This document shows positions 25,864-34,543 of a stretch of DNA of 64,000 bases, one piece after another. Every line of letters begins with the position of its first letter. Position 1 is the first letter of the stretch. Source of the DNA: Cellulomonas sp. Root930. GTDB taxonomy: Bacteria > Actinomycetota > Actinomycetes > Actinomycetales > Cellulomonadaceae. The DNA lies in the NCBI GenBank assembly GCA_001429255.1, contig LMJI01000002.1, positions 607,274 through 671,273 of the forward strand, in the 5' to 3' direction. The notes beneath the pieces were generated by a model that had not been told where the DNA came from, did no database searches, and was given only the letters and a program-made list of their open reading frames with translations. The position numbers and the translations under genes were made by a program.

Positions 25864-26133
25864 GTGCCGCTCGAAAGTGCCGTCAAGCAGTCCATCATGA
25901 CCGAACACGCCACCCACGAGGGTGACACCGGTTCCCCCGAGGTCCAGATCGCGATGCTCACGCAGCGCATCAAGGACCTCACGGAGCACCTCAAGACCCA
26001 CAAGCACGACCACCACAGCCGCCGCGGCCTGCTGCTGCTCGTCGGCAAGCGTCGTCGCCTGCTGGGTTACCTCCAGAAGGTCGACATCAACCGCTACCGC
26101 AGCCTCATCGAGAAGCTCGGCCTGCGCCGATAA
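25864..26133 (+). CDS. rpsO: 30S ribosomal protein S15
   Basis: Primary 16S rRNA-binding protein (89 aa, the standard length). Sequence blocks GDTGSPEVQIAMLTQRI, HLKTHKHDHHSRRGLLLLVG and RRLLGYLQKVDINRYRSLIE are diagnostic. GTG 25864 gives the standard N-terminus PLESAVKQSIM. It is followed by a strong hairpin (26141-26176) and then pnp, the widely conserved rpsO-pnp pair. Confidence 0.97.
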   Translation: MPLESAVKQSIMTEHATHEGDTGSPEVQIAMLTQRIKDLTEHLKTHKHDHHSRRGLLLLVGKRRRLLGYLQKVDINRYRSLIEKLGLRR

Positions 26134-26140
26134 CGCCTCG

Positions 26141-26176
26141 CACCAGCCCGGACCCGCTGATGGGTCCGGGCTGGTG
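26141..26176 (+). terminator. Perfect 15-bp hairpin between rpsO and pnp
   Basis: CACCAGCCCGGACCC (26141-26155) and its exact complement (26162-26176) flank a 6-base loop, 7 bases after the rpsO stop. It could be the rpsO terminator or a double-stranded processing site in an rpsO-pnp transcript. No U-run follows. Confidence 0.7.
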
Positions 26177-26354
26177 TGTCGTCACGGCACGCTGCCCCAC
26201 GGCACGACCAGTACGACCAGCACCACACACCGCGTCGGTCCGCTCGGTCCGGTCCTCGGTAGTGGCTTCCGGAAGCTCTTCACGGCGCGTCCGGTGGCCT
26301 CGATCGAAGATCGCTCGCGGACGGCCGGCGCCTTCTAGAAAGAGGAGGGCACCC
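26177..26354 (+). promoter_or_regulatory. pnp leader region
   Basis: This stretch after the rpsO hairpin holds a 12-bp palindrome GCTTCCGGAAGC at 26265-26276 and a strong ribosome binding site GAGGAGGG ending five bases before the pnp ATG. I see no clear promoter. Structured leaders are expected where PNPase controls its own mRNA, but that is inference. Confidence 0.3.
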
Positions 26355-28586
26355 ATGGAGGGTCCCGAGATCCAGTTCGCTGAGGCACTGATCGACAACG
26401 GTCGCTTCGGCACCCGCACCGTCCGCTTCGAGACCGGCCGCATCGCCAAGCAGGCCGCCGGTGCCGCTGTCGCCTACCTCGACGGCGAGACCACGCTGCT
26501 CGCCGCCACCACGGCCGGCAAGCACCCGAAGGAGCAGTTCGACTTCTTCCCCCTGACGATCGACGTCGAGGAGCGGTCGTACGCGGCCGGCAAGATCCCC
26601 GGCTCGTTCTTCCGCCGCGAGGGCCGCCCCAGCACCGAGGCCATCCTCGCGTGCCGCCTGATCGACCGCCCGCTGCGCCCCCTGTTCGTCAAGGGCCTGC
26701 GCAACGAGGTCCAGGTCGTCATCACCGTCCTGTCGATCCACCCGGACGACTCGTACGACACGCTCGCCATCAACGCCGCGTCCATCTCGACGCAGCTGTC
26801 GGGCCTGCCGTTCTCCGGCCCCGTCGCCGGTGTGCGCGTCGCCCTCGTCGAGGGCCAGTGGGTCGCGTTCCCGCGGTACTCCGAGCGCGAGCGCGCGACG
26901 TTCGACATGGTCGTCGCCGGCCGCGTCGTGGGTGACGACGTCGCGATCGCCATGATCGAGGCCGAGGCGCCCGAGAAGTCCTGGAACATCATCAAGTTCG
27001 AGGGTGGCACCGCCCCCACGGAGGAGATCGTGTCGCAGGGCATCGAGGCGGCCAAGCCGTTCATCAAGGTGCTCGTCCAGGCCCAGCAGGAGCTGGCGTC
27101 GAAGGCCGCCAAGGAGACCCAGGCGTTCCCGACGTTCCCGGACTACCAGGACGACGCCTACGCGGCCGTCGAGTCTGCCTCGACGCAGTCGTTGAGCGAC
27201 GCGCTGGGCATCGCGGACAAGCAGTCCCGCGAGAACCGCCTCGACGAGATCAAGGCCGAGGTCGTCGCGCAGCTCTCCGAGCAGTTCGAGGGTCGCGAGA
27301 AGGAGCTCTCCGCCGCGTACCGCTCGGTGCAGAAGAAGCTCATCCGCCAGCGCATCCTCACGGACGGCTTCCGCATCGACGGCCGTGGCCTGCGGGACAT
27401 CCGCACGCTCTCGGCCGAGGTCGAGGTGCTGCCCCGCGTGCACGGCTCGGCGATCTTCGAGCGCGGCGAGACCCAGATCCTGGGCGTCACCACGCTGAAC
27501 ATGCTCCGGATGGAGCAGCAGCTCGACACGCTCTCCCCGGAGACGCGCAAGCGCTACATGCACAACTACAACTTCCCGCCCTACTCCACGGGCGAGACGG
27601 GTCGCGTCGGTTCGCCGAAGCGTCGCGAGATCGGTCACGGGGCGCTCGCCGAGCGCGCGCTCATGCCGGTCCTGCCCAGCCGCGAGGAGTTCCCGTACGC
27701 CATCCGCCAGGTCTCCGAGGCGCTGAGCTCCAACGGCTCCACGTCCATGGGCTCGGTCTGCGCGTCCACCCTGTCGCTGCTCAACGCCGGTGTGCCGCTG
27801 CGCGCGCCGGTCGCCGGCATCGCGATGGGCCTCGTCTCCGACACGGTGAACGGTGAGACGCGCTACGCGGCGCTCACGGACATCCTCGGTGCCGAGGACG
27901 CGTTCGGTGACATGGACTTCAAGGTCGCCGGTACCCGCGAGTTCGTCACGGCCATCCAGCTCGACACCAAGCTCGAGGGCATCCCCGCCTCGGTGCTGGC
28001 CGGCGCGCTGACGCAGGCCAAGGAGGCTCGCCTGGCGATCCTCGACGTCATCGCCGAGGCGATCGACGTGCCCGACGAGATGAGCCCGTTCGCTCCTCGC
28101 GTCATCACGGTGAAGGTCCCGGTCGACAAGATCGGCGAGGTCATCGGGCCGAAGGGCAAGATGATCAACCAGATCCAGGAGGAGACCGGCGCCGACATCT
28201 CCATCGAGGACGACGGCACGGTCTACATCGGCGCCACCGACGGTCCGTCGGCGGAGGCCGCGCGTGCGGCGATCAACGCGATCGCCAACCCGCACATGCC
28301 CGAGATCGGTGAGCGCTTCGTCGGCACGGTCGTCAAGACCACGACGTTCGGCGCGTTCATCTCGCTCTCGCCGGGCAAGGACGGTCTGCTGCACATCTCG
28401 CAGATCCGCAAGCTCGTCGGTGGTCGTCGCGTCGAGAACGTCGAGGACGTCCTGGCCGTGGGCCAGAAGGTCCAGGTCGAGATCGGCGAGATCGACCCGC
28501 GCGGCAAGCTGTCGCTGCACGCTGTCATCGAGGGTGAGGAGTCCGAGGCTCCGGCCGAGGGCGCGTCCGAGCCGGTCGACGCCTGA
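26355..28586 (+). CDS. pnp: Polyribonucleotide nucleotidyltransferase (PNPase)
   Basis: Phosphorolytic 3'-5' exoribonuclease (743 aa). The first RNase PH domain contains KEQFDFFPLTIDVEERSYAAG and FRREGRPSTEAILACRLIDR. An all-helical linker follows, then the second RNase PH domain (RGETQILGVTTLN, SSNGSTSMGSVCASTLSL). The C-terminal KH domain is KIGEVIGPKGKMINQIQEET and the S1 domain FVGTVVKTTTFGAFISLSPG. ATG 26355 follows GAGGAGGG; the frame extends upstream but without coding character. An M16 peptidase gene starts two bases after the stop, as in other Actinobacteria. Confidence 0.97.
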   Translation: MEGPEIQFAEALIDNGRFGTRTVRFETGRIAKQAAGAAVAYLDGETTLLAATTAGKHPKEQFDFFPLTIDVEERSYAAGKIPGSFFRREGRPSTEAILACRLIDRPLRPLFVKGLRNEVQVVITVLSIHPDDSYDTLAINAASISTQLSGLPFSGPVAGVRVALVEGQWVAFPRYSERERATFDMVVAGRVVGDDVAIAMIEAEAPEKSWNIIKFEGGTAPTEEIVSQGIEAAKPFIKVLVQAQQELASKAAKETQAFPTFPDYQDDAYAAVESASTQSLSDALGIADKQSRENRLDEIKAEVVAQLSEQFEGREKELSAAYRSVQKKLIRQRILTDGFRIDGRGLRDIRTLSAEVEVLPRVHGSAIFERGETQILGVTTLNMLRMEQQLDTLSPETRKRYMHNYNFPPYSTGETGRVGSPKRREIGHGALAERALMPVLPSREEFPYAIRQVSEALSSNGSTSMGSVCASTLSLLNAGVPLRAPVAGIAMGLVSDTVNGETRYAALTDILGAEDAFGDMDFKVAGTREFVTAIQLDTKLEGIPASVLAGALTQAKEARLAILDVIAEAIDVPDEMSPFAPRVITVKVPVDKIGEVIGPKGKMINQIQEETGADISIEDDGTVYIGATDGPSAEAARAAINAIANPHMPEIGERFVGTVVKTTTFGAFISLSPGKDGLLHISQIRKLVGGRRVENVEDVLAVGQKVQVEIGEIDPRGKLSLHAVIEGEESEAPAEGASEPVDA

Positions 28587-28588
28587 CG

Positions 28589-29935
28589 ATGCCGCTGGAC
28601 CTCCCGCTCGTCCGCCCGGGTCAGCCCGGGGCCGAGCAGTCCGTCGGGCAGGACGGCGACGCCATCGTGCGTCGTTCCGTCCTGCCCGGCGGGGTCCGGG
28701 TGCTCACCGAGCACATGCCGGGCCTGCGTTCGGCGACCGTGGGCGCGTGGGTGGGGGTCGGCTCGCGCGACGAGTCCGACGGTCACCACGGCTCGACGCA
28801 CTTCCTCGAGCACCTGCTGTTCAAGGGCACCGCGCGCCGCACCGCGATGGACATCGCGGAGGCGTTCGACGCCGTCGGTGGTGAGGCCAACGCCGCCACC
28901 GGCAAGGAGCACACCTGCTACTACGCGCGGGTGCTCGACACGGACCTCCCGATGGCGGTCGACGTCATCGCGGACATGGTCACCTCCGCGCGCCTCGACA
29001 CCGACGAGCTCGAGACCGAGCGCGGCGTGATCCTCGAAGAGCTCGCGATGAACGACGACGACCCCAGCGACGTCGTCCACGAGCAGTTCGCCGCCGCGGT
29101 GCTGGGCGCCCACGCGCTCGGTCGGCCCATCGGCGGCACCCCCGACACCATCCGCGCCGTCCCGCGCGCCGCGGTGTGGGAGCACTACCGCGAGCACTAC
29201 CGCCCCTCGACGCTGGTCGTCACGGCCGCCGGGGGAGTCGACCACGACGTGCTGTGCGCGCAGGTCAGCGAGGCGCTCACCACCGGCGGCTGGGCGCTCG
29301 ACGCCGGTGCCGAGCCGCGCAGCCGGCGCATCCCCACCGACGTCGCGGTGCAGGCCGGCCAGGAGGGCATCCCCGCGGAGGGCGTCGAGCTGACGATCCG
29401 GCGGCAGACCGAGCAGGCGAACGTCATCATCGGCGGCACCTCGCTCACGGCGACGGACCCGAAGCGGTTCACCCTGTCGGTGCTCAACGCGGTCCTGGGC
29501 GGCGGCATGTCGTCGCGGCTGTTCCAGGAGATCCGCGAGCGCCGCGGACTGGCCTACTCCACGTACTCCTTCGCCTCCGGCCACGCCGACACCGGTGTCT
29601 TCGGCCTCTACGCCGGCTGCACGCCGGGCAAGGTCGACGAGGTCGTCGCCCTCATGGTCGCGGAGTGGGAGCGGATGGCGGACGCGCCGATCACGCAGGC
29701 CGAGCTGGAGCGGTCCATGGGGCAGCTCTCCGGCGGGCTGGTGCTCGGCATGGAGGACTCGGGCTCGCGCATGAGCAGGCTCGGCAAGTCCGAGCTGGTG
29801 CACGGGTCGCTGCTGAGCATCGACGAGTCGCTCGACCTGATCCGCTCGGTGACCGTCCAGGACGTGCAGGAGCTGGCCGCCGAGCTGGCGTCACGACCGC
29901 GCTCGGTCGTCCGCGTCGGCCCCTTCGGCGACTGA
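28589..29935 (+). CDS. M16 family zinc metallopeptidase (processing-peptidase-like)
   Basis: Predicted zinc peptidase (448 aa) of the pitrilysin/insulinase family. It has the inverted zinc motif HFLEH (His71, Glu74, His75) and the third ligand Glu in ETERGVILEELAMN (about residue 151). The inactive-type C-terminal half is also present (YSTYSFASGHADTGVFGLYAG), so it is the short two-domain form. It is probably cotranscribed with pnp. Cellular substrates are not known. Its 3' end overlaps a convergent membrane-protein gene by 45 bases. Confidence 0.92.
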   Translation: MPLDLPLVRPGQPGAEQSVGQDGDAIVRRSVLPGGVRVLTEHMPGLRSATVGAWVGVGSRDESDGHHGSTHFLEHLLFKGTARRTAMDIAEAFDAVGGEANAATGKEHTCYYARVLDTDLPMAVDVIADMVTSARLDTDELETERGVILEELAMNDDDPSDVVHEQFAAAVLGAHALGRPIGGTPDTIRAVPRAAVWEHYREHYRPSTLVVTAAGGVDHDVLCAQVSEALTTGGWALDAGAEPRSRRIPTDVAVQAGQEGIPAEGVELTIRRQTEQANVIIGGTSLTATDPKRFTLSVLNAVLGGGMSSRLFQEIRERRGLAYSTYSFASGHADTGVFGLYAGCTPGKVDEVVALMVAEWERMADAPITQAELERSMGQLSGGLVLGMEDSGSRMSRLGKSELVHGSLLSIDESLDLIRSVTVQDVQELAAELASRPRSVVRVGPFGD

Positions 29936-30772
29936 CCCCGGCGCGCTCGCCGGGACCGGCCTGCGCGGAGCGGTGAGCCACTCGATCGCGCGCGCCGTCG
30001 GCACGAGGGCGAGCGCGCACCCGACGGCGAAGAACGGCAGGTAGGCCGCCGGTCGCCACAGCAGCGACAGCCCCGTCAGGAGCAGCAGCCCGAGCAGCAC
30101 CGCGACCGTGCTCGTGCGCCCGCCGCCCGACGCTGCCAGCGCGGCGAGGGCGACGAGCACGAAGGGCAGCCCCGACACGACGAGGGCGTCACCCACCCCG
30201 AAAGCCGAGGCCGTGAGCGCGACCGCCGCGAAGGCGAGGCTGACGAGGGGGATGGCGACGAGCGCGCCGGCCTCCAGCAGCGGGGCCGTGGCAGGTGCCG
30301 ACGAGGGCCGGGCGCTGCGCCGTGCGAGCCAGCAGGTCACCAGCAGCGCCGCGCTGACGACGACGGGACCGGACACGCCCCACCACCACGACCGCGCGAA
30401 CGTCAGGAGGCCACCGTCCAGCAGACCGACGGGACCTGCCCAGACGAGACCGGGACCGCCGAGGAACGACGAGGTGAACGACGCGGCGACGAGGACGAGG
30501 CCGACACCGAGCGGGACGTGCACGGCCCGTGATCCCGTGGACGCGAGCCGGCGCGTCGCCGCCCACACGAGCACCAGCCACCCGACGATCTCCAGCGGCC
30601 AGCGGGACGCGTACCACCAGAGCTCGCCGGTCCTCGTGGGACGCTGCCCCCAGGCGGCGGCGAGATCGGCCTCCCAGTCGCGCACGGCGAGCAGCCCGAA
30701 CGCGCAGACGGTGAGCACGACCAGCGCAGCCCAGCAGGCCTGAGCCAGGGCGTGGGGAGGTGGGCGGGTCAC
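29891..30772 (-). CDS. Hypothetical polytopic membrane protein
   Basis: About 293 aa with eight or more hydrophobic segments (for example WAALVVLTVCAFGLLAV, VPLGVGLVLVAASF and TVAVLLGLLLLTGLSLL) and a charged Asp/Glu/Arg tail. The alternating loop layout, including the LDGGLLTFARSWWWG segment, looks like a PAP2-type or general membrane protein, but I do not recognise a family and see no catalytic signature. GTG 30772 is a tentative start; GTG 30844 would add 24 residues. It overlaps the M16 gene tail to tail and is divergent from the regulator at 30862. Confidence 0.65.
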   Translation of the reverse strand: MTRPPPHALAQACWAALVVLTVCAFGLLAVRDWEADLAAAWGQRPTRTGELWWYASRWPLEIVGWLVLVWAATRRLASTGSRAVHVPLGVGLVLVAASFTSSFLGGPGLVWAGPVGLLDGGLLTFARSWWWGVSGPVVVSAALLVTCWLARRSARPSSAPATAPLLEAGALVAIPLVSLAFAAVALTASAFGVGDALVVSGLPFVLVALAALAASGGGRTSTVAVLLGLLLLTGLSLLWRPAAYLPFFAVGCALALVPTARAIEWLTAPRRPVPASAPGSVAEGADADDRARS

Positions 30773-30861
30773 GAGTGTCTCATCGGCGCCTGCGGGTACC
30801 GGGATGAGACGAGGGCGACGGAGGTCCTCCCGGAGGCGTGCCACGCGCGCGATGATGGGGC

Positions 30862-31689
30862 ATGGCCCCCGACCAGGTCGTCTACCACCGGTACCCGCCT
30901 CCGCCGAGCGCGCACGGGATCGTCGAGCACCTCTGGGTGGTGCGCCTGGCCGAGGGCGCCGTGGAGCGCGAGGTGCTGCTGCCGGACGGGCACGGGCTCG
31001 TCACGGTGGCGGTCGGCACGCCGGGCGAGCACATCGACCCGCACACGCTCGCCCGGACGCCCGACGGGAGCGGCGTCCGCGGGCTCGCCGACCGGGCGTT
31101 CGTCCGCGAGCAGGTCGGCCCCGCCGTCCGGCTCGGTGCCCAGCTGGACCCGGTCGCGCTCGCGCGGATGGGGGTGCGCGCACCGGCCCACGATCCCGTG
31201 TCGGTGTCCTCCGTGCTCGGTGCGCGGGTGGAGGAGGAGTGCGTCGCCGCGCTCGAGCAAGGGGGGGACGCCGACGCCGCTGCTCTGCTGGGCGCGGCGG
31301 TGGCGGCCCACGCCGTCGTCCCCCTCGTCGGCTCGCCGCTCGACGCGATCGCGCCGGTGCTGCGCAGCGTGATCGCCCAGCGTGGCCTCGTCCGGGCGTC
31401 GGACCTCGCGCGGGAGGCCGATCTCGCGGTCGGGGTCCTCTACCGGGAGGTGGAGCAGACGCTCGGCATCACCCCGGAGGCGTTCCTCGCCGCGGTCCGG
31501 TTCTCGGCCTTCGTACGGGACGCGGTCGGCCCCGGCCCGGTGCGACCGGGCGACGTGCTCGCGGTCCTGCGGTGGTACCTGCGCGCCGGCTACCCGCCGC
31601 GGGAGGTGGAGCGGTTCACGGGGCTGACGCACGTGGAGCTGCGACGCCTGGAGGAAGGGATCGCCGCGGCGCTCGGCGTCGCCGCCTGA
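30862..31689 (+). CDS. AraC-like helix-turn-helix regulator with DUF6597-type N-terminus
   Basis: Probable transcription factor (275 aa). The first ~100 residues (YHRYPPPPSAHGIVEHLWVV) resemble the sensor-like DUF6597 region of AraC-type regulators. The C-terminal ~100 residues look like a degenerate AraC HTH pair (RGLVRASDLAREADLAVGVLYREVEQTLGITPEAFLAAVRF and GYPPREVERFTGLTHVELRR). The second HTH is weakly conserved. Neighbours give no target: dapB follows with its own probable promoter. ATG 30862 lies five bases after GATGAT, so a leaderless start is possible. Confidence 0.7.
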   Translation: MAPDQVVYHRYPPPPSAHGIVEHLWVVRLAEGAVEREVLLPDGHGLVTVAVGTPGEHIDPHTLARTPDGSGVRGLADRAFVREQVGPAVRLGAQLDPVALARMGVRAPAHDPVSVSSVLGARVEEECVAALEQGGDADAAALLGAAVAAHAVVPLVGSPLDAIAPVLRSVIAQRGLVRASDLAREADLAVGVLYREVEQTLGITPEAFLAAVRFSAFVRDAVGPGPVRPGDVLAVLRWYLRAGYPPREVERFTGLTHVELRRLEEGIAAALGVAA

Positions 31690-31692
31690 CGT

Positions 31693-31698
31693 TAGGGT
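31693..31698 (+). promoter_or_regulatory. Candidate -10 box of dapB
   Basis: TAGGGT lies eight bases before the dapB GTG, and the gap has no purine-rich ribosome binding site. This suggests a nearly leaderless dapB mRNA. Confidence 0.35.
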
Positions 31699-31706
31699 TT
31701 CTCCTC

Positions 31707-32462
31707 GTGAGCGAGCGCATCAGGGTGGCCGTGCTGGGTGCGGCGGGACGCATGGGAGCGACCGTCGTCCGGGCCGTCGAGGACGCCCCCGACCTCGACC
31801 TCGTCGCCACCGTCGACGCCGACGGGGACCTGTCCGCCGTGGTCGACGCGGGCGCGCAGGTCGCCGTCGACTTCACGGTCCCTGCCGTCACGGAGGGCAA
31901 CGTGCACGCGCTCGTCGACGCCGGGGTGCACCTGGTCGTCGGCACCACCGGGTGGGACGACGAGTCGCTCTCGCGCGTGCGGGACCACCTGGCCGACCGC
32001 CCGGGCGTCGGCGTGCTGGTGGCCCCGAACTTCGCGCTCGGCGCCGTCCTGGCCATGGCGTTCGCGGCGAAGGCCGCGCGCTGGTTCGAGTCCGCCGAGG
32101 TGATCGAGCTGCACCACCCGGACAAGGTCGACGCGCCCTCGGGCACCGCGCGGCACACCGCCTCGGCGATCGCGGCGGCACGCGCGGCCGCCGGTCTCGG
32201 ACCCGTGCCGGACGCCACCACCCAGGCGCTCGAGGGGGCGCGTGGCGCGGACGTCGACGGCGTCCGGGTGCACGCCGTGCGGCTCCGGGGGCTGGTCGCG
32301 CACGAGGAGATCCTGCTGGGCAACGCCGGCGAGCAGCTGACCATCCGGCACGACTCGTTCGACCGGGTGAGCTTCATGCCCGGTGTCCTGCTGGCAGTCC
32401 GCCAGGTGGGCTCGCGGCCGGGGCTCACCGTCGGGCTCGACCACCTGCTCGACCTGGCCTGA
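31707..32462 (+). CDS. dapB: 4-hydroxy-tetrahydrodipicolinate reductase
   Basis: Second enzyme of the diaminopimelate/lysine branch (251 aa). It reduces the DapA product with NAD(P)H. The nucleotide-binding loop is GAAGRMG (residues 11-17). The substrate-binding signature EVIELHHPDKVDAPSGTA is intact, as are VVGTTGW and the NFALGAVLAM segment. GTG 31707 starts directly at the Rossmann strand, the usual length for actinobacterial DapB (~245-250 aa). dapA is 5.7 kb downstream, not adjacent. Confidence 0.95.
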   Translation: MSERIRVAVLGAAGRMGATVVRAVEDAPDLDLVATVDADGDLSAVVDAGAQVAVDFTVPAVTEGNVHALVDAGVHLVVGTTGWDDESLSRVRDHLADRPGVGVLVAPNFALGAVLAMAFAAKAARWFESAEVIELHHPDKVDAPSGTARHTASAIAAARAAAGLGPVPDATTQALEGARGADVDGVRVHAVRLRGLVAHEEILLGNAGEQLTIRHDSFDRVSFMPGVLLAVRQVGSRPGLTVGLDHLLDLA

Positions 32463-32464
32463 TC

Positions 32465-32929
32465 GTGGCAGCGCGCTCGAGTCGACTCCGCTGGGCGTCC
32501 CTCGCCGGTGCCCTGGCCCTCACCGGCCTGCTGGGCCTGTACGTGTGGCTGGTCGCCACCCGGGCGACGGCCCTGATCAAGACCGGGGAGCCGGTCGGGA
32601 TCGGCCTGGGGATCGCGTTCTGGATCCTGCCGCCGCTGGTGATCTGGCTGGTGGCCCGGGAGTGGCGGCTGGCCATCGACGTCCAGCGGATGGCCGACGA
32701 GCTCGCCGCGGCCGACGAGCTGCCGATCGACGACCTGCCGCGCTCACCCGGCGGACGCATCGACCGCGCGGCCGCGCGCGAGGCGTTCGAGCCGGCGCGC
32801 GAGCTCGCCGAGGCCGAGCCGGACGACTGGCGCTCCTGGTACCACCTGGCGTTCGCGTACGACGCGGCGGGGGACCGGCGCCGCGCGCGCGAGTCGCTGC
32901 GCACGGCCAGCCGGCTGCACCGGGGCTAG
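32465..32929 (+). CDS. Small membrane protein with TPR-like C-terminus
   Basis: 154 aa. Two N-terminal membrane helices (ALALTGLLGLYVWLVAT and GIGLGIAFWILPPLVIWLVA) are followed by a soluble helical tail, EPDDWRSWYHLAFAYDAAGDRRRARESLRTA, that looks like a single tetratricopeptide unit. A similar small gene follows dapB in other Actinobacteria. No function is known to me. The GTG start is two bases after the dapB stop, so cotranscription is likely. Its stop overlaps the convergent GNAT gene by four bases. Confidence 0.75.
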   Translation: MAARSSRLRWASLAGALALTGLLGLYVWLVATRATALIKTGEPVGIGLGIAFWILPPLVIWLVAREWRLAIDVQRMADELAAADELPIDDLPRSPGGRIDRAAAREAFEPARELAEAEPDDWRSWYHLAFAYDAAGDRRRARESLRTASRLHRG

Positions 32930-33492
32930 ATCGAGGCCGACCAGCGGTGCTCGGTCACCGTGCGGGTGGAGCCGTCGGGCATCCGCCCGGAGACGAGCTC
33001 GCGCGCGACGTCATCAGGTCCGAGGCCGGCCGACGACAGGAACCGGGCGCGAGCCTCGTCACCGTCGAGCACCCAGGTGTGCACCTGGTCAGCGCCGTCC
33101 TCGCGGAGCGTGTCGACCGCCGCGGCGAGCAGTCGCGAGCCGTGCCCCACGCGCTGGTGCGCGGGCTCGACCTCGAGCGCGAGGATGGCGCCGCCCGGGG
33201 CGTCGAGCGGGCTGCCCTCGGGAGCAGGGACCGGTGCCACCGACACGACGCCGACCACGGTCGGTCCGTCGCACGCGACCAGCACGCGGTAGCCCGCGCC
33301 GGGCGGGGCGGTGACCGCGGACGCCCACTGCGCCTCGATCGCCGACGTGTCGAGCTGGTCGAGCGCGCCCTGGCCCAGGACCTCGGCGTGCGACAGCTGC
33401 CACGCCTCGACCTGGAGGTGCGCGATCGCGTGCTCGTCCCCCCGGACAGCGGGGCGGACCGAGACGTCGGCGTTCTCGCTGAACAGGGGCAT
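32926..33492 (-). CDS. GNAT family N-acetyltransferase
   Basis: Predicted acetyltransferase (188 aa). VSVRPAVRGDEHAIAHLQVEAWQ is the usual GNAT N-terminus. The acetyl-CoA-binding strand/loop is ILALEVEPAHQRVGHGSRLLAAAVD, followed by HTWVLDGDEARARFLSSAGL. The acceptor (protein, antibiotic or metabolite) cannot be told. The start overlaps the stop of the upstream UPF0114 gene (TGATG), so the two are translationally coupled. Confidence 0.85.
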   Translation of the reverse strand: MPLFSENADVSVRPAVRGDEHAIAHLQVEAWQLSHAEVLGQGALDQLDTSAIEAQWASAVTAPPGAGYRVLVACDGPTVVGVVSVAPVPAPEGSPLDAPGGAILALEVEPAHQRVGHGSRLLAAAVDTLREDGADQVHTWVLDGDEARARFLSSAGLGPDDVARELVSGRMPDGSTRTVTEHRWSASI

Positions 33493-34121
33493 CAGAGCAC
33501 GCTCACCGGGTCGTGTCGGTCGTCGCTGACCTTGGGCGGGTTCGGGACGGGCCCTCGAACGCTGCTGTCGACCACGGGCACCGCCTTGGGCGGGTGCTTG
33601 GCCGAGACCTTGTCGATCCAGGCGAGCGCCACGGCGGACACGATGAACGCGAGGTGGATGGCGGTCTGCCACAGGAGCACGGAGCTGCCGTGCGGCTCCG
33701 TCAGGATGCTCTCCGCACGGATGAAGCTGGCCAGCAGGTGGATCGACGAGATGCCGATGATCGACATCGCCAGCTTGGTCTTGAGCACGTTCGCGTTCAC
33801 GTGCGAGAGCCACTCCGGCTGGTCCGGGTGGTCGTCCAGCTTGATCCGGGACACGAACGTCTCGTAGCCGCCGATGATCACCATGATCAGCAGGTTGGCG
33901 ATCATCACGACGTCGACCAGGCCCAGGACGGCGAGCATGATCGCCGCCTCGTCCATCCCGCCGTGGAAGAACACCTCCGAGAAGATGTGCCCGAGCTCGA
34001 CCATGAACTGCCACACGTAGATGGCCTGCGCGACGATCAGCCCGAGGTAGAGGGGCACCTGCAGCCAGCGCGACAGGAAGATGAGCGAGCCGAGCGAGCT
34101 GCGCTGGGCGGGAGTGGCCAC
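33492..34121 (-). CDS. UPF0114 (YqhA/TIGR00645) family membrane protein
   Basis: 209 aa with about four membrane helices: LQVPLYLGLIVAQAIYVW, ILAVLGLVDVVMIA-type, LLIMVIIGGYETFVSR, and a C-terminal helix ending in AWIDKVSAK. The pattern MVIIGGYETFVSR and the SSIHLLASFI segment are typical of UPF0114 proteins, whose function is unknown. GTG 34121 is chosen because GGAGG lies five bases upstream; the frame continues to 34190. The C-terminal ~25 residues are Pro/Val-rich and probably disordered. Confidence 0.82.
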   Translation of the reverse strand: MATPAQRSSLGSLIFLSRWLQVPLYLGLIVAQAIYVWQFMVELGHIFSEVFFHGGMDEAAIMLAVLGLVDVVMIANLLIMVIIGGYETFVSRIKLDDHPDQPEWLSHVNANVLKTKLAMSIIGISSIHLLASFIRAESILTEPHGSSVLLWQTAIHLAFIVSAVALAWIDKVSAKHPPKAVPVVDSSVRGPVPNPPKVSDDRHDPVSVL

Positions 34122-34170
34122 GGGGTCCTCCGAGACGGGTGCGTGCCGGGCGCGCGAACCGCTGCGCCGG

Positions 34171-34190
34171 CGGGGTGTTCGGACACCCAA
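34171..34190 (-). terminator. Small hairpin after azlD
   Basis: GGGTGT (34173-34178) and ACACCC (34183-34188) form a 6-bp stem with a 4-base loop between azlD and the UPF0114 gene, both on the minus strand. It could be a weak terminator or part of the downstream leader. Confidence 0.35.
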
Positions 34191-34222
34191 CGGTCAAGTG
34201 TCGCCGATCGTGCCCGCGAGTC

Positions 34223-34543
34223 TCACGGCATGCCCAGGGCTCGGAGCACGGCTGCGGTGATCGCGGCGAGCAGGACGACGACGATGAACGGCGCCCGCAG
34301 GGCCAGCGCGATCGCCGCGACGACGAGCGCGGGGAGGCGGGCGTCCAGCACGAGCTCGTTGCCCCGGGTGGCGGTCTGCACGGCGACGAGCGCGGACAGC
34401 AGAGCCACGGTGACCAGGGCGGCGGTGCGCGCGACGCGGGGCTCGGCGAGCCAGTGCTTGGGTGCCAGGTGCCCGGCCAGCTTGAGCGCGAACACGACGG
34501 CGCTGGCCGCCAGGAGCGCGATCCACGTCCCGACGGAGCTCAT
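34223..34543 (-). CDS. azlD: AzlD family branched-chain amino-acid transport protein
   Basis: Small membrane subunit (106 aa) with about four helices (TWIALLAASAVVFALKLAG, TAALVTVALLSALVAVQ, LPALVVAAIALALRAPF and VVLLAAITAAVLRAL). AzlD proteins work with AzlC in exporting branched-chain amino acids or related compounds. The ATG start overlaps the azlC stop by four bases (ATGA), so the two subunits are coupled. Assignment rests on the AzlC partner and on length and hydrophobicity. Confidence 0.85.
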   Translation of the reverse strand: MSSVGTWIALLAASAVVFALKLAGHLAPKHWLAEPRVARTAALVTVALLSALVAVQTATRGNELVLDARLPALVVAAIALALRAPFIVVVLLAAITAAVLRALGMP

